Below are positions 38,826-46,195 of a stretch of DNA of 64,000 bases, piece by piece. Numbering within the stretch: position 1 is the stretch's first letter; each line of letters starts with the position of its first letter. The position numbers and the translations under genes are program-made. The DNA is from Brevundimonas sp. UBA7506 (GTDB taxonomy: Bacteria; Pseudomonadota; Alphaproteobacteria; Caulobacterales; Caulobacteraceae). Location: contig NZ_DLNQ01000015.1 of the NCBI RefSeq assembly GCF_002479495.1, positions 261,476 to 325,475 of the forward strand. The letters are read 5' to 3'. The notes under the pieces were generated by a model. It did no database searches and had not been told where the DNA came from. It saw nothing but the letters and a program-made list of their open reading frames with translations.

Positions 38826-39940
38826 GCGCGGGCCCAGACGCCGAAGGGGTCGCTCCACGGCAGGTCCAGGGCCTCGGCCACGGCGGGATAGGTGATCTCG
38901 CCGTTCAGCACATTCAGGCCGCGCGCCAGATGCGGATCCTGCTTCAGCGCCTCCAGTCCCCTGTCGGCCAGGGCCAGGCCGAAGGGCAGGGTGGCGTTGG
39001 TCAGGGCTTCGGAACTGGTGCGCGGCGCGGCCCCCGGCATGTTGGCGACGCAATAGTGGACCACGCCGTCGACGACATAGGTCGGGTCTTCGTGGGTGGT
39101 CGGCTTCGAGGTCTCGAAACAGCCCCCCTGATCGATGGCCACGTCGATCAGGACGCTGCCCGGTTTCATCGACTTCAGCTGGTCGCGGCGGACCAGGGTG
39201 GGGGCCTCGGCGCCGGGGACCAGGACGGCCCCGATCACCACGTCGGCCTTGACCAGTTCCTCCTCGATGGCGCCGATCGAGGAATAGCGGGTGATGACCC
39301 GGCCGCCGGTCAGCTCGTCGATCTCGCGCATGCGGGGGATGGAGCGCTCCAGCACCACCACCTCGGCGCCCAGACCCATGGCCATGCGGGCGGCGTTCAG
39401 CCCCACGACCCCGCCGCCCAGCACCAGCACCCGCGCGGGCGCCACGCCCGGCACGCCGCAGAACAGCAGGCCCATGCCGCCGTTGTGCTTCAGCAGGGTC
39501 TCGGCGGCGGAGAAGACGGCGATGCGCCCGGCCACCTCGGACATGGGCGCCAGCAGGGGCAGGCCGCCGTTCCTGTCAGTCACCGTCTCATAGGCGATGG
39601 CGGCGCATTTCGAGGCCAGCAGCCCCTTGGTCTGTTCGGGATCGGGCGCCAGGTGCAGATAGGTGAAAAGGATGTGGTCCGGCCGTAGTCGCGCCCATTC
39701 GACAGCCTGCGGTTCCTTGACCTTCACGATCATCTGACTGTCGGCGAAGACGGTCTCGGCGTCGGCGACGATGGTCGCGCCGGCCTTCTTGTAGTCGGCG
39801 TCGGTGAAGCCGGCGCCCAGGCCGGCGCCGGTCTCGATGCGGACCTCGTGGCCGTGGGCGACATACTCGCGCACAGCAGTCGGGGTCAGGCCGACCCGAT
39901 GTTCATTGGTCTTGATCTCGCGGGGCACGCCGACGCGCAT
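38822..39940 (-). CDS. ald: Alanine dehydrogenase
   Basis: 372 residues, the standard length. The N-terminus MRVGVPREIKTNEHRVGLTP and the catalytic block LFTYLHLAPD are typical. The NAD-binding loop is VLVLGGGVVGLNAARMAMGLGAEVVVLE, and IDVAIDQGGCFETSKPTTH is the family signature. It interconverts L-alanine and pyruvate plus ammonia with NAD. It converges on the coiled-coil gene with a 4-base overlap. Confidence 0.96.
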   Translation of the reverse strand: MRVGVPREIKTNEHRVGLTPTAVREYVAHGHEVRIETGAGLGAGFTDADYKKAGATIVADAETVFADSQMIVKVKEPQAVEWARLRPDHILFTYLHLAPDPEQTKGLLASKCAAIAYETVTDRNGGLPLLAPMSEVAGRIAVFSAAETLLKHNGGMGLLFCGVPGVAPARVLVLGGGVVGLNAARMAMGLGAEVVVLERSIPRMREIDELTGGRVITRYSSIGAIEEELVKADVVIGAVLVPGAEAPTLVRRDQLKSMKPGSVLIDVAIDQGGCFETSKPTTHEDPTYVVDGVVHYCVANMPGAAPRTSSEALTNATLPFGLALADRGLEALKQDPHLARGLNVLNGEITYPAVAEALDLPWSDPFGVWARA

Positions 39941-40268
39941 GGGTTCCGTCCCTGAGTTCGCGCCCCATCGCGCGGGGCGAGGCGAAGGCTAAACCTGACC
40001 TTGGGGAACGGCTAGGCCGTAACGCCGGAATTCGACCTTGCGCCCGGATCGCGCGCCGACCACCTCAATGCTCAAGCTTGGAGGGAAGGATGACGAAGGA
40101 TCACGACGGGATGTTTTGGTTCGGATGGGTGCCGTCGTTCAAGCCGCTCGTCGTCTGTTGCTGACGACGGATGGGCGGCATGGAGCCCGACCTTCGCCTA
40201 AGCAGGCGGACATGAAAAATCCCCGCCGCCTGGCCAGGCGACGGGGACGATCGGTTCTGAAGTCGGGG
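39941..40268. other. Gene-free stretch between ald and the entericidin-like gene
   Basis: No supportable gene is seen in these 328 bases. They hold the ald 5' region, a 15-base sequence AATGCTCAAGCTTGG (40067-40081) that recurs at 43136-43150, and the entericidin-gene terminator at 40215-40246. GGAAC at 40005 lacks a correctly spaced CGTT. Confidence 0.6.
40215..40246 (-). terminator. Terminator of the entericidin-like gene
   Basis: On the minus strand CCCCGTCGCCTGG folds on CCAGGCGGCGGGG (40246-40221, one mismatch), followed by ATTTTTC. It lies 23 bases beyond the stop at 40269. Confidence 0.75.
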
Positions 40269-40412
40269 CTAGTTCTTGGCGTCGCGGGCGGCGCCCTCGA
40301 CGGCCGAGCCCGCGGCCTGGGTGTCCTTGCCGACGCCCGCGATGGTGTTGCAGGCGGCGGTGGTCAGAAGGGCGGCGGCGGCGGCGGCGGCGAGTACGAA
40401 CAGTTTGCGCAT
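40269..40412 (-). CDS. Entericidin A/B-family small lipoprotein
   Basis: 47 residues from ATG 40412 (MRKLFVLAAAAAAALLTTAACNTIAGVGKDTQAAGSAVE). The signal peptide ends in the lipobox TAAC with Cys 20 lipidated, and NTIAGVGKD is the entericidin signature. A longer frame to 40496 crosses the promoter and is rejected. It is a tiny envelope lipoprotein, stress-induced in related bacteria. An exact EcfG promoter lies at 40466-40490. Confidence 0.9.
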   Translation of the reverse strand: MRKLFVLAAAAAAALLTTAACNTIAGVGKDTQAAGSAVEGAARDAKN

Positions 40413-40465
40413 GGTCGGCTCCTGTGAAATGGGCAGGGGGTCCAATGACCGCCCCTCGCAACACC

Positions 40466-40490
40466 AACGCGAGGACGCGGGCCGGGTTCC
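40466..40490 (-). promoter_or_regulatory. EcfG (general stress) promoter before the entericidin-like gene
   Basis: On the minus strand GGAAC (40490-40486) and CGTT (40469-40466) are separated by exactly 16 bases, matching the EcfG/SigT consensus. The -10 element is 53 bases before the ATG. Confidence 0.82.
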
Positions 40491-40503
40491 TGTCAAGCTG
40501 TCG

Positions 40504-42225
40504 CTAGTGTGCGCCGGGTGCAGCGGCCACGGGCGTGGGGAAGGTCAATCGGGCGACGGAGCCGCCGCCAGGCGCCTCGATCATTTCGGCCTGGCCGCGC
40601 AACTGCTTGGCGAAGGCGCTCATCAGGGTGCGGCCCACGCCGGCCGTGTCGCCTTCGGTCAGGCCGGGGCCGTCGTCCTGCACCTCCAGAACGCTGGTCT
40701 CGCCCGTCACCTTGAAGCGGACGCTGAGATCCCCCCCGCGTCCGGCGAAGGCGTGCTTCTGGGCGTTGGATACGGCCTCGACCAGCCACAGGGCCACCGG
40801 AGCCAGCCGATCCGGGTCGATGATGATGGCGTCGGCGTCGACCGAAGTGGTGACGAGGGGGCCGCGCATGGCTTCGCCGGCGATCAGTTGTCCGACCAGT
40901 TCCGTCAGGAAGACGCGGGAATCCGCCTCGCGAATGTCCTCGCTCTGGTAGAGGGTCCGGTAGATCAGGGCCAGGGCGGTGATCCGTTGGCGCGTGTCGC
41001 CCAGGGCCGAGCGCGCCGCAGGGTCGGCCACCGCTCTCTGCTGCATCGACAGCAGCGAGGAGATGATCTGCAGGTTGTTCTTCACCCGGTGATGGATCTC
41101 GCGCATGAGCGCGTCCTTCTCGTCCAGCGAGTCGAGCAAAGCCTTGTCGCGGGTGGTGATGCTGTCGCCCAGCGAGCCCAGCGTCCGGGCCAGGGTGCGG
41201 ATTTCGGCGGGCGCGTGTTCGGCCTGGACCGGGCGCACCGAGAAGCGGCCGCGCGCATAGATGGCCGCCACCCGTTCCAGATAGACCAGCCAGCGGATGA
41301 CGATGCGCTCGGACAGCAGCATGACCGCCAGGAAGGCGACCAGCCAGGCGGCCAGGGGCAGAAGGAAGGAGCCGATCGGGTTCAGCCGGGCCCATGACAG
41401 CAGGCCTGACGCCGGGGCTGACAGGAGGACGTAGAGGTCGCGTCCGGCCAGGGCGGTGCCCGCATAGACGTGCTTGCGACCGCGGGCGTCGCGCGCCTCG
41501 AACAGGGCGGCTTGCTCCTGTCGGGCTTCGCGTACCCAGGTCGCGGTCGTGCCGTTGATGGCGAAGGCGGCGGGATCGGTGGAGACCAGGATCCGCCCGT
41601 CGGCGTCGGTCAGGGCGGATTGGGCGCCGGCGGGCAGGGCGGGGTCGTGGATGTCAGGCTGCAGCGCAGTCAGCGGGATCACCGCTGCGACCGCGCCCTG
41701 AAAGGCGCCGAGCGGGCGTTCCGAGCGCACGGCGACGATCAGCGAGCCGGGAGCGTCGGGCGCGCGGACCATGACCACGTCCTCGCCGTTCTTGAGCCGC
41801 TGATACCATTCCTGGCTGCGGACGTCGGACGGCGGGGCGGGGGAGTCCTTGTCCGCGCGCGAGGCGCAGACCGGCTCGCCGGTCGGACTGTAGCGCTGCA
41901 GGGCCGAAAGCCCGTCCAGTCGCGACACCAGGGCCGTCAGGCGCGGCTCGCAATAAAAGCCGGTCGCTTCGGGCGCCAGGGCCTGAAGCAGGACGACGGT
42001 GCTGTCGATCCGGGCCTTGGCGTCGGTCGCGCTGCGCTCGGCGGCCAGTTGCAGGTCATGCCGGCGGTCCTCGGCCTGACGTCGAAACTCGGCCTGGGTC
42101 TGGGCGGCGCTGAGCAGCAGGATGGGCAGCAGGGCGACGGCCATGGCCAGGCCCATCCGGAAGCGGATGCCGTGGACGCTGGGGCGAGTCAGCCGCAATC
42201 CCCATGCGCGGCCGAACCGCACCAT
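40504..42225 (-). CDS. phyK: Stress sensor histidine kinase, PhyK-type
   Basis: 573 residues. One membrane helix is near residues 24-41 and another near 285-304, enclosing a periplasmic domain of about 240 residues that looks like a Cache sensor. A HAMP-like linker is followed by the HisKA_2 box DALMREIHHRVKNNLQIISSLL; His 379 in the HRxxN motif is the likely phosphoacceptor. The ATPase domain has VEAVSNAQKHAF, DDGPGL and GVGRTLM. It starts 6 bases after ecfG. By synteny and type it is the kinase for PhyR. Confidence 0.87.
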   Translation of the reverse strand: MVRFGRAWGLRLTRPSVHGIRFRMGLAMAVALLPILLLSAAQTQAEFRRQAEDRRHDLQLAAERSATDAKARIDSTVVLLQALAPEATGFYCEPRLTALVSRLDGLSALQRYSPTGEPVCASRADKDSPAPPSDVRSQEWYQRLKNGEDVVMVRAPDAPGSLIVAVRSERPLGAFQGAVAAVIPLTALQPDIHDPALPAGAQSALTDADGRILVSTDPAAFAINGTTATWVREARQEQAALFEARDARGRKHVYAGTALAGRDLYVLLSAPASGLLSWARLNPIGSFLLPLAAWLVAFLAVMLLSERIVIRWLVYLERVAAIYARGRFSVRPVQAEHAPAEIRTLARTLGSLGDSITTRDKALLDSLDEKDALMREIHHRVKNNLQIISSLLSMQQRAVADPAARSALGDTRQRITALALIYRTLYQSEDIREADSRVFLTELVGQLIAGEAMRGPLVTTSVDADAIIIDPDRLAPVALWLVEAVSNAQKHAFAGRGGDLSVRFKVTGETSVLEVQDDGPGLTEGDTAGVGRTLMSAFAKQLRGQAEMIEAPGGGSVARLTFPTPVAAAPGAH

Positions 42226-42231
42226 GCGCCG

Positions 42232-42840
42232 TCAGTCCTGCCTGGCGCCGCTCAGCCTGTCGGCGTCGGCCAGAATGGAGCGCATGGCGTCGCCTGCGGC
42301 CTGGCCGTCGCGCCCGTACCCGCCGCGTTCCAGCGTCGCCTGCAGGGCCTTGCGGGCCCGCGACACACGGCTTTTGACCGTGCCGACCGCGCACTGGCAG
42401 ATCTCGGCGGCCTCCTCGTAGGCGAAGCCGCCGGCGCCGACCAGGATCAGGGCTTCACGCTGTTCCTCGGGCAGGGTCTTGAGGGCCTGACGCAGTTCGT
42501 CCAGAGCGACCGGCGCCTCGGGATCGTCGACCGCCACCAGGGTCCGCTCGGCGGCTTCCTGGTCCAGCTGGGTCTGACGCCAGGAGCGGCGCTTTTCCGA
42601 ATAGAACTGGTTGCGCAGGATCATGAAGGTCCAGGCCTTCATATTGGTGCCCATCTGATAGCTGGCCCGGGCGTCCCAGGCCTTCATCATGGCTTCCTGA
42701 GCCAGGTCGTCGGCGGACGTCGGGTCGCCGGTCAGGGTGCGGGCGAAGGCGCGCAGATGAGGAATCAGCGTCACCAGCTCCTTCTTGAAGCCGGCGTCGT
42801 CGGCAGAAGGCGGCTTCGGAGGGGCGCTGGAGATGCTCAT
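42232..42840 (-). CDS. ecfG: General stress response sigma factor EcfG/SigT
   Basis: 202 residues. Region 2 is seen in SADDLAQEAMMKAWDARASYQMGTNMKAWTFMILRNQFYSEKRR, typical of the EcfG group, and region 4 in LPEEQREALILVGAGGFAYEEAAEICQCAVGTVKSRVSRARKAL. Its ATG overlaps the nepR stop (ATGA), so it is translationally coupled to its anti-sigma factor. It directs RNA polymerase to GGAAC-N16-CGTT promoters; several lie in this window. Confidence 0.95.
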   Translation of the reverse strand: MSISSAPPKPPSADDAGFKKELVTLIPHLRAFARTLTGDPTSADDLAQEAMMKAWDARASYQMGTNMKAWTFMILRNQFYSEKRRSWRQTQLDQEAAERTLVAVDDPEAPVALDELRQALKTLPEEQREALILVGAGGFAYEEAAEICQCAVGTVKSRVSRARKALQATLERGGYGRDGQAAGDAMRSILADADRLSGARQD

Positions 42841-43043
42841 CGGCCCTCCTTGGTCGACGAGCGCTCGTCGGCGCGGCGCAGGATGTCCAGGAATTCGTCG
42901 GGAACCGGCTCGTTCACCACCTGGTCGAACATGTGGCGCAGCTTCACTCCGATGGCTTGCTGGCGCAGACGCACTTCTTCCAACCCGCTGTCTCTGGACG
43001 TCGATGCGTCAGGACGCTGGGTGGTTTCCTTAGGGTTGATCAT
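42837..43043 (-). CDS. nepR: Anti-sigma factor NepR
   Basis: 68 residues from ATG 43043 (MINPKETTQRPDAS), with GGAAAT upstream. The conserved core is IGVKLRHMFDQVVNEPVPDEFLDILRRADE, the two-helix segment that binds either EcfG or phosphorylated PhyR. The frame is open to 43112 but that would start inside the promoter spacing, so it is rejected. It leads the nepR-ecfG-phyK operon, driven by the promoter at 43095-43119. Confidence 0.95.
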   Translation of the reverse strand: MINPKETTQRPDASTSRDSGLEEVRLRQQAIGVKLRHMFDQVVNEPVPDEFLDILRRADERSSTKEGR

Positions 43044-43094
43044 GGATTTCCGGCCGCCGCCCAAGCCTGGTGTAGAGGGTTCATGGAAGCCGAA

Positions 43095-43119
43095 AACGCC
43101 GCTTCCCGCCAAGAGTTCC
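43095..43119 (-). promoter_or_regulatory. EcfG promoter of nepR-ecfG-phyK
   Basis: On the minus strand GGAAC (43119-43115) and CGTT (43098-43095) are 16 bases apart. The -10 element is 51 bases before the nepR ATG. This gives positive autoregulation of the sigma factor. Confidence 0.87.
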
Positions 43120-43160
43120 TAGGCCGCTGCGTTTTAATGCTCAAGCTTGGCCTTCGGTGT

Positions 43161-43185
43161 GGAACCGTTGCGCCTCGATCACGTT
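43161..43185 (+). promoter_or_regulatory. EcfG promoter of phyR
   Basis: GGAAC (43161-43165) and CGTT (43182-43185) are 16 bases apart, 53 bases before the phyR ATG. It is back to back with the nepR promoter, 41 bases away. Confidence 0.87.
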
Positions 43186-43238
43186 CTGACAGACTGGCGC
43201 GTCCTTAGATCGAGGACGCCGACTGTCGGGGAATTTGT

Positions 43239-44039
43239 ATGAGTCTATTGGCCAGGCTTGCGCCGCATCTGCCCTATGTCCGCCGCTATGCGCGGGCGTT
43301 GACCGGCGATCAGCTTACGGGCGACAACTATGTCCGCGTCGCGCTCGAGGCCCTGGCGGCCGGCGAGCGTCAGCTGCCGACGGACATGACGCCGAGGGTG
43401 GCGCTCTATCATGTCTTCCACGCCATCTGGTCGTCCACGGGCGCCCAGCTGGAGGACGGCAGCGGTCTGGAAGGCGGCGGCGGCGACGACGCCACGCGGC
43501 GCCTGATGCGGATCGCCCCGCGCTCGCGTCAGGCCTTCCTGCTGACGGCGCTGGAAGGCTTCACCCCGTCCGAGGCGGCGCAGATCCTTAGCGTCGATCC
43601 GCGGACGGTCGAGCGTCTGATCGCCGAGGCCCAGAGCGACATCGACGCCGAACTGGCCACTGACGTCCTGATCATCGAGGACGAGGCCATCATCTCGGCC
43701 GACATCGAGAGCCTGGTCCGGGAGTTGGGCCATCGCGTCACCGGCACCGCCACGACCCATGACGAGGCCGTCGACGCCGTGAGCCGTCATCGTCCGGGTC
43801 TGGTCCTGGCCGACATCCAGCTGGCCGACGGCTCGTCGGGGATTGATGCGGTCAAGGACATCCTCAAGCGCTTTGACGTCCCGGTCATCTTCATCACGGC
43901 CTTCCCGGAACGGCTGCTGACCGGCGAGCGGCCGGAGCCCACCTTCCTGATCACCAAGCCCTTCCAGCCGGAAACGGTGAAGGCGGCGATCAGCCAGGCC
44001 CTGTTCTTCCATCCGTCGCGTCAGAAACAGGCCGCCTGA
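43239..44039 (+). CDS. phyR: Stress response regulator / anti-anti-sigma factor PhyR
   Basis: 266 residues. The N-terminal half is EcfG-like and cannot bind promoters (LPYVRRYARALTG, then SRQAFLLTALEGFTPSEAAQILSVDPRTVERLIAEA). The C-terminal receiver has DVLIIEDEAIISADI, phosphoacceptor Asp 192 in LADIQLADGSSG, FITAFPE and KPF. When phosphorylated, PhyR sequesters NepR and frees EcfG. The ATG has no strong Shine-Dalgarno. A terminator follows at 44062-44087. Confidence 0.96.
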   Translation: MSLLARLAPHLPYVRRYARALTGDQLTGDNYVRVALEALAAGERQLPTDMTPRVALYHVFHAIWSSTGAQLEDGSGLEGGGGDDATRRLMRIAPRSRQAFLLTALEGFTPSEAAQILSVDPRTVERLIAEAQSDIDAELATDVLIIEDEAIISADIESLVRELGHRVTGTATTHDEAVDAVSRHRPGLVLADIQLADGSSGIDAVKDILKRFDVPVIFITAFPERLLTGERPEPTFLITKPFQPETVKAAISQALFFHPSRQKQAA

Positions 44040-44061
44040 TTTTCTGATATCGCGATTGATC

Positions 44062-44087
44062 GGCCCCGTCGGTTCGCCGTCGGGGCC
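44062..44087 (+). terminator. phyR terminator
   Basis: GGCCCCG (44062-44068) pairs with CGGGGCC (44081-44087); an inner CGG-TTCG-CCG stem-loop extends it across one T-T mismatch. TTTCTCTT follows. Confidence 0.8.
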
Positions 44088-44102
44088 TTTCTCTTGTCGG
44101 GT

Positions 44103-44357
44103 TCAGGCTGCCGGAGCCGGCGCATCGAAGGCGGCGACGTCCTCGCGCGTGCCGCCCGCATCGGGATTGACGGTCTGGAAGCCGCTATTGCTGAGCAGCC
44201 ACATGCCCAATAGCAGGACGGCCGCCGCCCCGCCCGACACGATCAGCAGCCACAGAATGCGCCGTCCGCCTCGCCCCTGCCGGACGTACTGGGCTTCGAT
44301 CGGCACATGGTGCTCGACGGCGTCGGCGGAATGGGAGTGGGGATCCTGATGGGTCAT
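44103..44357 (-). CDS. Small single-helix membrane protein in the stress island
   Basis: 84 residues. A histidine-rich N-terminus (MTHQDPHSHSADAVEHHVPIEAQYVRQGRGGRR) precedes one membrane helix (ILWLLIVSGGAAAVLLLGMWLL, about residues 35-56) and a short probably periplasmic tail. No known family is recognised. A candidate EcfG promoter with a 17-base spacer lies at 44408-44433, 51 bases before the ATG, so it is probably stress-induced. Confidence 0.75.
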   Translation of the reverse strand: MTHQDPHSHSADAVEHHVPIEAQYVRQGRGGRRILWLLIVSGGAAAVLLLGMWLLSNSGFQTVNPDAGGTREDVAAFDAPAPAA

Positions 44358-44407
44358 CGCGCTCTCCGGTACGGGCCTCTCGGTTGGTCCTCCTCTAACG
44401 GCCTAGC

Positions 44408-44433
44408 AACGCGGAGCAGGGCGTCGTCGTTCC
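44408..44433 (-). promoter_or_regulatory. Candidate EcfG promoter (17-base spacer) for the small membrane protein
   Basis: On the minus strand GGAAC (44433-44429) and CGTT (44411-44408) are 17 bases apart, one more than the other sites in the window. The distance to the ATG, about 50 bases, matches the other EcfG promoters here. Confidence 0.6.
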
Positions 44434-44481
44434 GATCAGCGAACGGCGCGCCGCGGCGAGCGGCTGATTTCCCTGTCTGAG

Positions 44482-44506
44482 GGAACCGGCGTCGGACGCC
44501 GCCGTT
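44482..44506 (+). promoter_or_regulatory. EcfG promoter of the candidate small RNA
   Basis: GGAAC (44482-44486) and CGTT (44503-44506) are exactly 16 bases apart. No start codon with a plausible gene follows in range; the structured RNA at 44512-44621 does. Confidence 0.82.
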
Positions 44507-44511
44507 ATCGG

Positions 44512-44621
44512 CATGCGGAGGCGACAAAGCCCCCGACCTGACCGGTTCGCCGGTCCGTCGTTTCCGCCCTCATTCTCGATGATGCCACCTCAAAGCGAAC
44601 CTGAAACGGTTCGCTTTTTCT
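44512..44621 (+). ncRNA. gsrN: GsrN-like general stress small RNA (candidate)
   Basis: The predicted transcript is about 110 bases, from about 6 bases beyond the EcfG -10 element to a terminator. GCGGAGGCGAC (44515-44525) can pair with GTCGTTTCCGC (44557-44567) over 11 positions, two of them G-U. Inside is a C-rich unpaired AAAGCCCCCGACCT and a GACCGG-TTCG-CCGGTC hairpin (44540-44555). The 3' end is AAAGCGAACC-TGAAAC-GGTTCGCTTT (44592-44617), then a U tract. GsrN of Caulobacter is SigT-dependent with an exposed C-rich 5' loop, so this is a likely homologue. The name is by analogy; no alignment was done. Confidence 0.72.
44592..44621 (+). terminator. Intrinsic terminator of the candidate small RNA
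   Basis: AAAGCGAACC (44592-44601) and GGTTCGCTTT (44608-44617) form a perfect 10-bp stem with a 6-base loop, followed by TTCTTT. No plus-strand protein gene ends upstream of it after phyR's own terminator, so it must end a non-coding transcript. Confidence 0.82.
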
Positions 44622-44693
44622 TTGAAAGCCCCTCGACAGGGGCGGCGCATCCACGCCTAATGAGTTCTCAAAGAAAACGCATCGGAGACAGCC

Positions 44694-45716
44694 ATGGCCC
44701 CTCGCAACCGTCAGTGGGTTCTTCGCCAACGGCCCCAGGGGCTGATCCAGGACGGCGACCTGGAACTGATTGAGACCCCGGTGCCGGACCTGAAGGACGC
44801 CGAGGTCCTGGTCCGCACCATCTACCTGTCGCTGGATCCGACGAACCGCACCTGGATGAACGACAGCCAGGGCTATCTGCCGCCGGTCGGTCTGGGCGAG
44901 GTCATGCGCGGGCTTACTCTGGGCGTTGTCGAGCAGTCGAAGTCCGAACGGTTCAAGGAGGGCGACATCGTCACCCCGCTGTCGGGCGGCTGGGCCGATT
45001 ACGCCGTGGTGCATGAACAGGGCCTGCGCCCGGTGCATCGCGCGCCGGGCATGCCGCTGACGGCCAATCTGTCGGTGCTGGGGATGACCGGCCTGACCGC
45101 ATACTTCGGCGTCACCGACGTTCTGAAGGCCAAGGCGGGCGAGACCCTGGTGATCTCGGCGGCGGCCGGCGCGGTCGGCTCCATCGCCGGGCAGGTCGCC
45201 AAGCAGCGCGGCGCGCGCGTCATCGGCATCGCCGGCGGCCCGGACAAGTGCCGCTGGCTGACCGAGGAGCTCGGCTTCGACGCCGCCGTCGACTACAAGA
45301 ACGAAGACGTCGGCGAGGCCCTGGACCGGCTGGCCCCGAACGGCATCGATCTCAATTTCGAGAACGTCGGCGGCGACATCATGATCGCCGTGTGGAACCG
45401 GTTGAACGTCCATGCGCGCATGGCGGTCTGCGGTCTGATCTCCAGCTACAACGCCACGCGCATGCCGCCGTCGCCGAACTTCAGCCGGATCATCACCCAT
45501 CGCCTCAACGTTCAGGGCTTCCTGGTGCTGGACTACGCCCACCGGGCCAGGGAGATGGTCGAGGAGATGGGCCCCTGGTTGGCGGAGGGGAAGGTGAAAT
45601 GGAAGGTCCACGTCGATGACGGCCTGGAAGGGGCGGTGACCTCGCTGAACCGCTTGTTCACCGGCGACCATGACGGCAAGCTGCTGGTACGGGTGTCGGA
45701 AGAGCCCGCCGCCTGA
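44694..45716 (+). CDS. NADP-dependent oxidoreductase, MDR / CurA-like
   Basis: 340 residues. The N-terminus RNRQWVLRQRPQGLIQDGDLELIETPVPDLKDAEVLVRTIYLSLDPTNRTWM is characteristic of the zinc-free medium-chain reductases related to prostaglandin and leukotriene B4 reductases and CurA. The nucleotide-binding site is ISAAAGAVGSIAGQVAKQRGARVIGIAGG. It reduces an activated C=C bond with NADPH; the substrate is not known. GGAGACAGCC precedes the ATG. It probably forms an operon with the next gene (14-base gap). Confidence 0.93.
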   Translation: MAPRNRQWVLRQRPQGLIQDGDLELIETPVPDLKDAEVLVRTIYLSLDPTNRTWMNDSQGYLPPVGLGEVMRGLTLGVVEQSKSERFKEGDIVTPLSGGWADYAVVHEQGLRPVHRAPGMPLTANLSVLGMTGLTAYFGVTDVLKAKAGETLVISAAAGAVGSIAGQVAKQRGARVIGIAGGPDKCRWLTEELGFDAAVDYKNEDVGEALDRLAPNGIDLNFENVGGDIMIAVWNRLNVHARMAVCGLISSYNATRMPPSPNFSRIITHRLNVQGFLVLDYAHRAREMVEEMGPWLAEGKVKWKVHVDDGLEGAVTSLNRLFTGDHDGKLLVRVSEEPAA

Positions 45717-45730
45717 GGAGGCCTGACGGG

Positions 45731-46138
45731 ATGACCGAACCGCTGCACGTCCATTTCGAGGACCTTGAGGTCGGCCAGGTCATCCCCCTGGGCGCCTGCG
45801 CGGTGGACGCGGCGGCGCTTGACGTCTTCGCCGAGCGGTTCGCGCCAGGCTGGGACGTGGCCTATGGCGCGCCCGACGCCATGATCTACGCCCTGTGGAA
45901 CCGGCTGTCGGCGGACAAGGCGGGGCATTGGGCCGGGGCCAAGACCCTGGCGGTCGACGGCCTGCGCTTCATGCGCAATCCGCCCGCAGGCGAGCTGTTG
46001 CGCGGGCGGCTGACCGTCATGGGCAAGGACCCCGTAGGAGACGAGAAGGGCATCGTCGTCGCCCAGCAGGACCTGCTGGACGAGGCCGGAAGGTTGGTCT
46101 TCTCCTGCCTGACCCGCGCCCTGATCGCCCGGCGCTAG
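45731..46138 (+). CDS. MaoC-like hotdog-fold protein
   Basis: 135 residues. FEDLEVGQVIPLGACAVDAAALDVFAERFAPGWDVAYGAPDAMIYALWNRL resembles the first half of MaoC-type dehydratases, and LAVDGLRFMRNPPAGELLRGRLTV the second. The substrate and catalytic residues are not clear, because the usual hydratase Asp/His pair is not obvious. It may act on an acyl-CoA or acyl-like substrate with the upstream reductase, which is inference. Confidence 0.75.
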   Translation: MTEPLHVHFEDLEVGQVIPLGACAVDAAALDVFAERFAPGWDVAYGAPDAMIYALWNRLSADKAGHWAGAKTLAVDGLRFMRNPPAGELLRGRLTVMGKDPVGDEKGIVVAQQDLLDEAGRLVFSCLTRALIARR

Positions 46139-46145
46139 ACAGAAA

Positions 46146-46175
46146 AACGCCCCGCCGGTTTCCCGACGGGGCGTT
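46146..46175. terminator. Bidirectional terminator after the MaoC-like gene
   Basis: AACGCCCCG (46146-46154) and CGGGGCGTT (46167-46175) form a perfect 9-bp stem. TCATTTT follows on the plus strand and TTTCT on the minus strand. Confidence 0.75.
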
Positions 46176-46195
46176 TCATTTTCAACGTTCTAGCG

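Noticed and set aside
40005..40030. EcfG promoter on the plus strand before 40040
   Set aside because: GGAAC at 40005 has no CGTT at 16-17 bases, and no plus-strand gene follows.
44513..44773. 86-codon plus-strand frame across the small RNA
   Set aside because: It runs through the terminator hairpin and into the oxidoreductase gene in another frame, with no family resemblance or Shine-Dalgarno.
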